Below are positions 39,433-46,184 of a stretch of DNA of 51,690 nt, in pieces. The stretch covers positions 1 to 51,690 of the forward strand of contig CAJTRV010000006.1 of the NCBI GenBank assembly GCA_910578855.1, given 5' to 3'. The stretch's first letter is position 1. Every line of letters starts with the position of its first letter. The notes below the pieces were generated by a model that saw only the letters and a program-made list of their open reading frames with translations, ran no database searches and was not told the DNA's origin. Source of the stretch: an uncultured Bacilli bacterium. GTDB taxonomy: Bacteria; Bacillota_I; Bacilli_A; RF39; UBA660. The position numbers and the translations under genes were made by a program.

Positions 39433-40263
39433 CTATTTTTTACGGCGACGAACAATTAAATTGTCTGAAGCTTTTTTCGTTTTACGTGTTTTCTTTCCTA
39501 AGGCTGGTTTACCCCAAGGAGTAAGTGGACCTTTACGACCAATTGGCGCACGTCCTTCACCACCACCATGTGGGTGATCATTTGGATTCATTACAGAACC
39601 ACGAACAGTTGGACGAATTCCCATATGACGCTTACGTCCTGCTTTTCCTAAACTTACAAGTTCATGATCTTCATTTCCTACTTCCCCAACGGTAGCACGG
39701 CAAGTACTAAGTACTTTACGTACTTCACCACTACCTAGTCGAAGTAATGTATATTTTCCTTCACGTCCTAAAATTTGAACACTAGCACCAGCTGAACGAG
39801 CCATCTGCCCACCTTTACCAGGTTTTAATTCAACATTGTGTACCATTGTTCCTTCTGGAATATTTTCAAGTGGTAAACAGTTACCAATTTTGATATCTGC
39901 TTGCGGACCACTTTCAATTTTCATTCCCACTTTTAAGCCTTTTGGAGCAATAATATATCGTTTTTCTCCATCGGCATATTTAATTAAAGCAATGTTAGAT
40001 GAACGGTTTGGATCGTATTCGATAGTAGCAACAGTTCCAATAATACCATCTTTATTTCGTTTGAAATCGATAATACGGTATTTTCTTTTATGTCCTCCAC
40101 CGATGTGTCTAGTTGTAATTTTTCCTGAGTTGTTACGACCACCAGTTTTCTTTAATGTAACAAGCAATGATTTTTCTGGAACATCAGTAGTAATTTCTTC
40201 ATTAACTAATGTACTTTTACTACGTTGTCCATTGGTCATTGACTTATATTTCTTTATAGCCAT
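39433..40263 (-). CDS. rplB: 50S ribosomal protein uL2 (L2)
   Basis: A 276-aa L2: the N-terminal KKTGGRNNSGKITTRHIGGG, KRKYRIIDFKRNKDGIIGTV, the KOW-like middle with GGQMARSAGASVQILGREGK, and RPTVRGSVMNPNDHPHGGGE with the conserved His near the peptidyl-transferase centre. Ends with a basic tail. Complete; SD AGGAGG. Confidence 0.98.
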   Translation of the reverse strand: MAIKKYKSMTNGQRSKSTLVNEEITTDVPEKSLLVTLKKTGGRNNSGKITTRHIGGGHKRKYRIIDFKRNKDGIIGTVATIEYDPNRSSNIALIKYADGEKRYIIAPKGLKVGMKIESGPQADIKIGNCLPLENIPEGTMVHNVELKPGKGGQMARSAGASVQILGREGKYTLLRLGSGEVRKVLSTCRATVGEVGNEDHELVSLGKAGRKRHMGIRPTVRGSVMNPNDHPHGGGEGRAPIGRKGPLTPWGKPALGKKTRKTKKASDNLIVRRRKK

Positions 40264-40284
40264 ATTTTAATCCTCCTTTTAGAG

Positions 40285-40566
40285 TTAGTTAAGTTCGATT
40301 GAACTACCTTCACTTAACTTAACGATTGCTTTTTTTACGCGAGCAGTCTTACCCATGTAACGTCCTACTCTTTTTTTCTTTGGTTTTACATTGATTGTAT
40401 TAACACTTTCTACTTTTACGTTAAAAATGTTTTCAACAGCTTGTTTAATCTGTGTTTTATTTGCTCGAACATCAACACTAAATGTAATAGTATTATGTTT
40501 TTGAGCTAAATCAGCACTTTTTTCCGTGATGATTGGCGCTTTAATAATATCTCGATAGTTACTCAT
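40285..40566 (-). CDS. rplW: 50S ribosomal protein uL23 (L23)
   Basis: 93 aa: RDIIKAPIITEKSADLAQKH, FSVDVRANKTQIKQAVENIF, VESVNTINVKPKKKRVGRYM. It is at the peptide exit and contacts trigger factor and SRP. The start overlaps the rplD stop by one base (TAATG). Confidence 0.98.
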   Translation of the reverse strand: MSNYRDIIKAPIITEKSADLAQKHNTITFSVDVRANKTQIKQAVENIFNVKVESVNTINVKPKKKRVGRYMGKTARVKKAIVKLSEGSSIELN

Positions 40567-41189
40567 TAACCAAGCACCTCCTCAATTGCTTTTACGGCAT
40601 TTTCAGTAATAATCATGTTATGAGCCGCAATAATGTCTAATGTATTAATTTCATCAGCTTGTAACAACATAACATTGTTAAGGTTACGAGTTGCTAAAAC
40701 AACATTTTCTGTTAACTCATCTACAACGATTAATGTTGTACCAGTTGCCTTTAAGTTTGCTAAAACGTTTTTAGCCTCTTTTGTCTTGTTACTTTCTAAT
40801 TGAAAGTGATCAACAATAATCATTTCACTATCTAACACTTTGTAAGATAATGCTGATTTAAGTGCTAAACGACGTTCTTTTTTATTCATTTTCGTAGCAT
40901 AGCTTCGTGGGGTTGGACCAAATACAACACCACCATGACGCCAATGTGGAGCCCGAGTTGACCCTTGACGAGCATTTCCGGTTCCTTTTTGTTTCCATGG
41001 TTTTCTACCACCACCGCTAACTTCACTACGTGTTTTGGTACTATGTGTACCTTGTCTTTGTGAATTTCTTGCTAATGTAATCGCATCGTATAATACAGCA
41101 TCATTTGGTGTAATTCCAAACACAGCTTCATTCAATGTAATATCTTTAACTTTTTCACCTTTAATATTTAATACAGATTGTTTTTTCAT
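40566..41189 (-). CDS. rplD: 50S ribosomal protein uL4 (L4)
   Basis: 207 aa: VFGITPNDAVLYDAITLARN, the tunnel loop TKTRSEVSGGGRKPWKQKGT with RQGSTRAPHWRHGGVVFGPT, and the C-terminal Rossmann-like part with LIVVDELTENVVLATRNLNN. Complete; 14 nt after rplC; SD GGGAGG. Confidence 0.98.
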   Translation of the reverse strand: MKKQSVLNIKGEKVKDITLNEAVFGITPNDAVLYDAITLARNSQRQGTHSTKTRSEVSGGGRKPWKQKGTGNARQGSTRAPHWRHGGVVFGPTPRSYATKMNKKERRLALKSALSYKVLDSEMIIVDHFQLESNKTKEAKNVLANLKATGTTLIVVDELTENVVLATRNLNNVMLLQADEINTLDIIAAHNMIITENAVKAIEEVLG

Positions 41190-41203
41190 GCTTTTCCTCC
41201 CTA

Positions 41204-41962
41204 CTAATTATTTTCTTCGGCAGTTTCTGCTACTTCAGGTGTTTCCTCTGTTTCAACAACTTCAGCAGTTGCTTCAGTTGCCACTGGTTCTTCTGTAACA
41301 TAACTGATCAATCCAGTTGTCTCATTTACTTTACCAGGGTTTTTCACAGCACTTCGGATTATTACAAGTGATTTCTTACTTCCAGGAATATTTCCTTTGA
41401 CTAAGATTACATTATTTTCTGTATCGACAGCAACAATTTCCAAGTTTTGAATCGTAACTGTTAATCCTCCCATGTGACCTGGTAATTTTTTACCTTTAAA
41501 AACACGCATTGGTCGCATTGTTCCCATTGAACCTGGTTTTCTATGATAATGAGATCCATGCCCCATAGGTCCTCTACTTTGATTGTGTCTCTTAATAACA
41601 CCTTGGAATCCTTTACCTTTTGTTGTTCCGGTAACATCAACCATTTCTCCCTCAGTAAAGATATCTACTCCAATTTCTTGTCCTAAAGAATAATTTGCTA
41701 CATCGACACCTCTAATTTCTCTAAAGAAGCGCTTAGGTGTAGTCTTTGCTTTATTGGTATGTCCAATAGATGCTTTTGTCGCTAACTTTTCTCTCTTTGT
41801 ATCAAAACCAAGTTGAATTGCTTCATAACCATCGTTTTCTTTTGTCTTAATCTGTGTTACCACATTAGGTTCAACAGAAACAACAGTTACAGGAACTAAT
41901 TTCCCATCATTGGTAAATACTTGAGTCATTCCAATTTTACGACCTAAGATTCCTTTTTTCAT
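41204..41962 (-). CDS. rplC: 50S ribosomal protein uL3 (L3) with acidic C-terminal tail
   Basis: A 252-aa L3. The body (to about residue 210) has KGILGRKIGMTQVFTNDGKL, GTTKGKGFQGVIKRHNQSRG, GSHYHRKPGSMGTMRPMRVF and KNLEIV-type QNLEIVAVDTENNVILVKG. After the normal end a roughly 30-residue acidic, Thr/Val/Ala-rich tail with repeated VATEATAEVVETEETPEV pattern follows. The frame and stop are clear, so the tail is real. Such tails on L3 occur in some Mollicutes-related bacteria; its function is unknown. Confidence 0.97.
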   Translation of the reverse strand: MKKGILGRKIGMTQVFTNDGKLVPVTVVSVEPNVVTQIKTKENDGYEAIQLGFDTKREKLATKASIGHTNKAKTTPKRFFREIRGVDVANYSLGQEIGVDIFTEGEMVDVTGTTKGKGFQGVIKRHNQSRGPMGHGSHYHRKPGSMGTMRPMRVFKGKKLPGHMGGLTVTIQNLEIVAVDTENNVILVKGNIPGSKKSLVIIRSAVKNPGKVNETTGLISYVTEEPVATEATAEVVETEETPEVAETAEENN

Positions 41963-41989
41963 AACTTTTCCTCCTATTTTGCTTACGAA

Positions 41990-42298
41990 TTATAATTTAA
42001 TTTGAATATCTACACCACTAGGAATTTCTAGATGAGTTAATGCCTCAACTGTCTCCTTACTTGGGTTGTTGATATCAATAAGTCTCTTATGAGTTCTCTT
42101 TTCGAATTGCTCACGTGAATCTTTGTATTTGTGAACAGCTCTTAAAATTGTGATCTTTTCGATTTCTGTTGGTAGCGGAATTGGTCCACTCACTTCTCCA
42201 CCAGTTCTCTTTACAGTTTCCACAATTTTCGCACAAGCAGCATCCAAATTTTTATGTTCAAATGCTTTTAATTTGATCCGAACTTTCGTTTTAGACAT
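41990..42298 (-). CDS. rpsJ: 30S ribosomal protein uS10 (S10)
   Basis: 102 aa: KVRIKLKAFEHKNLDAACAK, VKRTGGEVSGPIPLPTEIEK, the tip region HKYKDSREQFEKRTHKRLID and the end PSGVDIQIKL. It is also a transcription factor (NusE) that binds NusB. First gene of the super-operon, SD AAAGGAGG, preceded by a leader of about 130 nt. Confidence 0.98.
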   Translation of the reverse strand: MSKTKVRIKLKAFEHKNLDAACAKIVETVKRTGGEVSGPIPLPTEIEKITILRAVHKYKDSREQFEKRTHKRLIDINNPSKETVEALTHLEIPSGVDIQIKL

Positions 42299-42427
42299 AT
42301 TGTATCCTCCTTTCGCCTATATCTCAGTATAGACTTGCTCCGCGCAAATAACCTGAGTTTTTAGTTAAAATATTTTACAACTTAACCTGGTGTCTCAGCA
42401 ACCTTGCACATCAACGCATGCCACACA
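42299..42427 (-). promoter_or_regulatory. Structured 5' leader of the S10 operon
   Basis: The leader of about 130 nt contains nested pairings: CTCAG with CTGAG enclosing TTGC-GCGGA-GCAA (about 42324-42353 on the minus strand). Upstream it carries a GC-richer stretch with TGCAAGGTTGCTGAGACACC. It is more G+C-rich than the surrounding intergenic DNA and has no open frame, so it is a likely regulatory RNA. Similarity to rpsJ leaders of other Firmicutes is from memory only. Confidence 0.5.
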
Positions 42428-42433
42428 TTCAAA

Positions 42434-42462
42434 ATTATACAGTAATATCTTATGAAATGCAA
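42434..42462 (-). promoter_or_regulatory. S10-spc-alpha operon promoter
   Basis: -35 TTGCAT (42457-42462), 17 bp, -10 TATAAT (42434-42439) on the minus strand. It is the only strong promoter seen for about 14 kb of ribosomal genes. Confidence 0.8.
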
Positions 42463-42800
42463 CACTTTTTTAGCACAATTGAGCAATTTATTTACAAAAT
42501 CAGACACGGGCTTTTAGAACAATATTAAAAATTTAAGTAACGAAAAATTCTATCTAACCGATATCTTAACAGGTGACATTTTTAACAAAACGAATAAACA
42601 CTTTTTTCAGGTCAGGTCAACTCCATATAGCATCAATCTCACGTGAATAAAGACCTAGTATGAACAAGTAAAATGATCTAACCGAACTATATTGATATAT
42701 TTGGTTAAAGCATTATGTTCAATTACACACATTGTATAAACCAACTTCATTCTTTATAACAAATTATCCCTTTCCATCGTAGAATTACAACTATTACAAT
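42463..42800. other. Intergenic stretch between the rpsJ promoter and rpsR
   Basis: About 340 bases without a supported gene. It holds a parS-like core (42635-42650) and a 12-bp stem with one bulged base (42679-42707). No tRNA or long open frame is seen. Confidence 0.5.
42635..42650. promoter_or_regulatory. Possible degenerate parS site
   Basis: The core TCACGTGA (42639-42646) matches the centre of the Firmicutes parS consensus TGTTTCACGTGAAACA, but outer bases match only partly. It is intergenic and 6-7 kb from parAB. A chance match is quite possible. Confidence 0.3.
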
Positions 42801-42803
42801 CAA

Positions 42804-42829
42804 CAAAAAAAGACACGATTGTGTCTTTT
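42804..42829 (-). terminator. rpsF-ssb-rpsR terminator
   Basis: AAAAGACAC and GTGTCTTTT form a perfect 9-bp stem around a 4-base loop (42808-42829), followed by a T-run on the minus strand. Confidence 0.88.
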
Positions 42830-42833
42830 ATGC

Positions 42834-43049
42834 CTATTTAACAAATGGAATCAAAGCCATAAAACGTGCTTTTTTCACTTCATTTGCAATATGTCTTTGG
42901 TGTCTTGCACAGGCACCAGTCATTCTTCTTGGTAAAATTCTACCTTTATCAGAACTAATATATTTTTTGATAATGTCAACATTTTTATAATCTACTGGTT
43001 TCCCGGCACACATTTGACATATCTTTTTTCTTTTTTTGAAATCTGCCAT
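42834..43049 (-). CDS. rpsR: 30S ribosomal protein bS18, zinc type
   Basis: 71 aa: KKICQMCAGKPVDYKNVDII, SSDKGRILPRRMTGACARHQ and a final ARFMALIPFVK. It has CxxC near residue 11 and CxxH near residue 48 (CARH), the C+ zinc form of S18. Last gene of rpsF-ssb-rpsR; SD GGAGG, 16 nt after ssb. Confidence 0.98.
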   Translation of the reverse strand: MADFKKRKKICQMCAGKPVDYKNVDIIKKYISSDKGRILPRRMTGACARHQRHIANEVKKARFMALIPFVK

Positions 43050-43065
43050 TTTCTTTCCTCCTTAA

Positions 43066-43539
43066 TTAATCTAAGAAGTCATCATCAATTGTTACACTTT
43101 CACCAAAATCGGCGAATGGATCATTCTCGACACTAACATCATTGGTTGTTAAATTATTATTACTTTGGTAATCATATGGACTGACATTGTCATTTCCACC
43201 TTGATAATTTCCCTGAGTTCTTGCACCCTTACTTTCTAAGAATTGTACAGAATCAGCAACCACTTCAACCCGATATCGTTTCTCCCCATTTACTTCATAG
43301 CTACTCGTTTGTAATCTACCTTCAACTGATACGAGACTTCCTTTGTCCAAAAAGTTACATACATTTTCAGCTTGCTTTCTCCAAACAACAACATTGATAA
43401 AATCTGCTTCCCTTTGGCCCTGACTATTGGTGAATGTTCTATTTACCGCTACTGAAAATCGTGAATACGGTAAATTAGAACCTGTATATCTAAGCTCAGG
43501 TTTGATTGTAAGTCTTCCAACTAACATTACTCTATTCAT
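43066..43539 (-). CDS. ssb: Single-stranded DNA-binding protein
   Basis: 157 aa. The OB-fold (1-105) has MNRVMLVGRLTIKPELRYTG, FSVAVNRTFTNSQGQREADF and VEVVADSVQFLESKG. A flexible Asn/Gln/Gly-rich linker follows. The C-terminal tip is TIDDDFLD, whereas nearly all bacterial SSB proteins end in DDDxPF; the Pro-Phe pair that docks partner proteins is missing. The stop codon is clear. Middle gene of the rpsF-ssb-rpsR operon, SD AGAGG. Confidence 0.96.
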   Translation of the reverse strand: MNRVMLVGRLTIKPELRYTGSNLPYSRFSVAVNRTFTNSQGQREADFINVVVWRKQAENVCNFLDKGSLVSVEGRLQTSSYEVNGEKRYRVEVVADSVQFLESKGARTQGNYQGGNDNVSPYDYQSNNNLTTNDVSVENDPFADFGESVTIDDDFLD

Positions 43540-43553
43540 AGAATACCTCTTTC

Positions 43554-43844
43554 TTATTTATCAAGTTTCGTGATTAAATGTCTTAACATATCACCACTAA
43601 TTAATGATAAACGATCAAATTCTTTAATTGCTTGGTCATCATTTGCTTCAATTGTTGCTACAAAATAGTAACCATTTTTGAACTTTTTGATTTCATAAGC
43701 TAATTCTCTTTGTCCCATTTCTACAAAGTCAACAATTTTAGCACCATTATTAGTTAAAATGTTTTTAAAGTTTTCAACTACTTTTTTCACTTCATCTTCA
43801 CTTAATGTTGGCTTTACAATGAACATAATTTCATAGTTTTTCAT
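43554..43844 (-). CDS. rpsF: 30S ribosomal protein bS6 (S6)
   Basis: 96 aa: MKNYEIMFIVKPTLSEDEVK, VDFVEMGQRELAYEIKKFKN, GYYFVATIEANDD. It pairs with S18 on the 30S platform, and the S6-S18 complex can regulate its own operon. The leader of about 60 nt has GCTTC-TAGG-GAAGC-type pairing but I cannot confirm the known S6:S18 RNA motif. SD AAGGAGGTG. Confidence 0.98.
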   Translation of the reverse strand: MKNYEIMFIVKPTLSEDEVKKVVENFKNILTNNGAKIVDFVEMGQRELAYEIKKFKNGYYFVATIEANDDQAIKEFDRLSLISGDMLRHLITKLDK

Positions 43845-43910
43845 ATTTCCACCTCCTTATGGTCTATTTGGCTTCCCTAGAAGCAAGGAGTAAATTAATA
43901 CTCATGATAG

Positions 43911-43939
43911 ATTATAACAAATAATATGCAAGAAGTAAA
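43911..43939 (-). promoter_or_regulatory. rpsF-ssb-rpsR promoter
   Basis: -35 TTTACT (43934-43939), 17 bp, -10 TATAAT (43911-43916) on the minus strand. Confidence 0.75.
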
Positions 43940-43940
43940 G

Positions 43941-43970
43941 AAAGAATACAAGATTTCTCCTATATTCTTT
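43941..43970 (-). terminator. Weak terminator after the nucleotidyltransferase gene
   Basis: AAAGAATA and TATTCTTT pair (8 bp, A-T rich) around 14 bases, followed by TTTACTTC on the minus strand. It contains the stop codon. It lies next to the rpsF -35 box. Confidence 0.4.
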
Positions 43971-44907
43971 TTCCTTTATTAGAATCCCATAATACCACAG
44001 GATAGTCTCCTTTTTCAATCATCTTAGAAAGAGATGCAACTACCAAAGCTTTATCTTCATAATACGTCATCCCATACCATTTTGCAGTCGTCCGCTCCAA
44101 GCACACTTTCGCAAATTGCTCACGTTTAGCTGCATCCAAAACATCAGGTATTAAATATTCACACTTAAGTGGATTCACTGATAAATTCTGATCCAAAAAT
44201 TTCGGAAATTTACGTTCGATATATTCAAAAATAGTTGGAGTAAAACATAACATATTCATCGATACAAGACTCTCTTGATCAACGATCATCATAGAACGTC
44301 CATCAAGGGGTGTAGCAGTAATAACTCCGTCATGTTCTATTACATTACTCTCAATCAGTTCTACCAATTGATGATTCTCTTCTAAACAGATTCCCCGCTT
44401 AACAGCTCCATTTTCAGATAATGTATTTTTTACTTGATATCCAATTACTGAATAACAATGATCGTCTTGATTATTATCTAAAAACTTAGCTGCAACCCGA
44501 TAAGCATCACGACCATAAAAATCATCTGCATTGATAATAACAAATGGCTCATTAATGATATTTCTAGCTGCTAAAATAGCATGAGCTGTTCCCCATGGTT
44601 TATCTCTTCCTGCTGGCACAGAATAACCTGCTGGAATATCCTGGATATCTTGAAAAGCATATTCTACTTGAATATATTTTGACACTCGATTTCCAACCGT
44701 CTGTCGAAAAATCATTTCATGTTCCTTTTTAATGACAAAGACTACCTTTTGAAATCCTTCTTGGATTGCATCATAAATAGAATAATCAATCAAAAATTCA
44801 CCATTTGGTCCGACCTTAGCAATTTGTTTTACTTCATCATTTCCATCCTGACTAAAGCGACTTCCCATTCCAGCCGCCATAATCAATAGTGTCTTATTTT
44901 TACTCAT
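43960..44907 (-). CDS. Sugar-phosphate nucleotidyltransferase family protein
   Basis: A 315-aa NTP-transferase. The GT-A core starts with LLIMAAGMGSRFSQDG (about residues 6-21), followed by GPNGEFLIDYSIYDA, GTAHAILAARN and the metal site NADDFYGRDA (about 120). The C-terminal part (about 220-310) is unlike the left-handed beta-helix of GlmU. It probably activates a sugar-1-phosphate for wall, capsule or glycan synthesis; the sugar cannot be told. It has its own promoter between ychF and rpsF, an uncommon insert in this conserved cluster. Confidence 0.88.
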   Translation of the reverse strand: MSKNKTLLIMAAGMGSRFSQDGNDEVKQIAKVGPNGEFLIDYSIYDAIQEGFQKVVFVIKKEHEMIFRQTVGNRVSKYIQVEYAFQDIQDIPAGYSVPAGRDKPWGTAHAILAARNIINEPFVIINADDFYGRDAYRVAAKFLDNNQDDHCYSVIGYQVKNTLSENGAVKRGICLEENHQLVELIESNVIEHDGVITATPLDGRSMMIVDQESLVSMNMLCFTPTIFEYIERKFPKFLDQNLSVNPLKCEYLIPDVLDAAKREQFAKVCLERTTAKWYGMTYYEDKALVVASLSKMIEKGDYPVVLWDSNKGKRI

Positions 44908-44935
44908 TTTTTGTCCTCCCTATTTCTCTAAATAC

Positions 44936-44964
44936 ATCGTATCAACATCAGAAGTTTTAGTCAA
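44936..44964 (-). promoter_or_regulatory. Promoter of the nucleotidyltransferase gene
   Basis: -35 TTGACT (44959-44964), 17 bp, -10 TACGAT (44936-44941) on the minus strand, just after the ychF terminator. Confidence 0.6.
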
Positions 44965-44966
44965 GC

Positions 44967-44985
44967 AAAAAGCCTCTTTAGAGGC
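44967..44985 (-). terminator. ychF terminator
   Basis: GCCTC and GAGGC pair around four bases (44972-44985) and are followed by TTTTTGC on the minus strand. The stop codon ends one base before the stem. Confidence 0.75.
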
Positions 44986-44986
44986 C

Positions 44987-46087
44987 CTATACATTAAAAC
45001 GAAATAAACAAATATCTCCATCTTGCATGACATATTCTTTTCCTTCTAAGCGAAGTTTCCCAGCTTCTTTCACCGCTTTTTCTGAACCACATTCTTTCAA
45101 ATCCTCATAACTAGTAACTTCCGCTTTGATAAACCCTCGTTCAAAATCAGTATGAATGATTCCGGCACAAGCAGGAGCTTTCATTCCCTGATGGAATGTC
45201 CATGCCCGTACTTCATCTACTCCGGTTGTAAAATAAGTAGAAAGTCCTAATAGCTGGTAGGTTGCCTTAATCAGTTGATCGAGACCACTCTGAGTGATTC
45301 CTAAATCATCAAGAAAAAGAACTCGATCACGATCATCTAATTCTGCTAATTCAGCTTCAATCTTAGCACATACCTTTACAACTTCGGCTCCTTCTCGCTT
45401 GGCATAAGCTCTTACCTGTTTCACATATTCATTGTCATCAGCTGATATTTCTTCTTCATCAATATTAGCAACATAGATAATCGGCTTAGCAGTTAAAAAT
45501 TGAAATGGTTTTAATATTAATTCCTCTTCTTCGGTAAATTCTAACGAACGAACAGGAATATTTTTCTCTAGGTTGTCTTTTAATTTACGCATCAATTCCA
45601 ATTCTCGCAAACCATCTTTATCGCGTGATTGTGTTACTTTTTTGGCAATTTTACCAATCCGACTATCAACTACTTCTAAGTCTGCTAACATTAATTCAAC
45701 ACCGATAATTTCAATATCACGAATGGGATCAACACTTCCGGTTACATGAGTAACATTGGAATCATGGAAACAGCGAACAACTTCACAAATCGCATCCACT
45801 TCACGGATATGAGATAGAAATTTATTTCCTAATCCTTCGCCGCTAGCAGCTCCCGCAACAAGACCAGCAATATCAGTAAATTCAAATGTTGTTGGAACAA
45901 AACTCTTCGGTTGATACATTTCCTTTAGAAAATTTAAACGCTCATCAGGAACAATTACCACTCCTACATTTGGCTCAATTGTCGCAAATGGATAATTTGC
46001 TGCTAAAATATTTTGCTTGGTAATCGCATTAAATAATGTTGATTTCCCTACATTTGGCAAACCAACAATCCCTGCTTTTAAGGCCAT
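44987..46087 (-). CDS. ychF: Ribosome-associated ATPase/GTPase YchF (OLA1 family)
   Basis: 366 aa: the P-loop GLPNVGKSTLFNAIT (about residues 8-22), FATIEPNVGVV, DIAGLVAGAASGEGLGNKFL (G3 region), and the C-terminal TGS domain with FHQGMKAPACAGIIHTDFER and EYVMQDGDICLFRFN. YchF prefers ATP because its G4 motif is altered (here NIDEEE where NKxD is usual). It is normally next to parB and rpsF in Firmicutes, as here. A -10 TATAAT is at 46108-46113. Confidence 0.97.
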   Translation of the reverse strand: MALKAGIVGLPNVGKSTLFNAITKQNILAANYPFATIEPNVGVVIVPDERLNFLKEMYQPKSFVPTTFEFTDIAGLVAGAASGEGLGNKFLSHIREVDAICEVVRCFHDSNVTHVTGSVDPIRDIEIIGVELMLADLEVVDSRIGKIAKKVTQSRDKDGLRELELMRKLKDNLEKNIPVRSLEFTEEEELILKPFQFLTAKPIIYVANIDEEEISADDNEYVKQVRAYAKREGAEVVKVCAKIEAELAELDDRDRVLFLDDLGITQSGLDQLIKATYQLLGLSTYFTTGVDEVRAWTFHQGMKAPACAGIIHTDFERGFIKAEVTSYEDLKECGSEKAVKEAGKLRLEGKEYVMQDGDICLFRFNV

Positions 46088-46148
46088 ACTATCTCCTCTT
46101 TCTCATAATTATACTTATTCAAGTACTGCAAAACTATTATACAATAAA

Positions 46149-46177
46149 AGACTAATAATATCAATTATCATTAGTCT
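46149..46177 (-). terminator. Terminator of the par-mscS-abgT operon
   Basis: AGACTAAT (46170-46177 on the minus strand) pairs with ATTAGTCT (46149-46156); the stem extends loosely inward. TTTTATTGT follows. Confidence 0.65.
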
Positions 46178-46184
46178 GAATTCA

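Noticed and set aside
39836..40270. Plus-strand 144-aa open frame opposite rplB
   Set aside because: It is a shadow of the conserved rplB gene, with no SD and no family features. Other plus-strand frames in 29-42 kb are rejected for the same reason.
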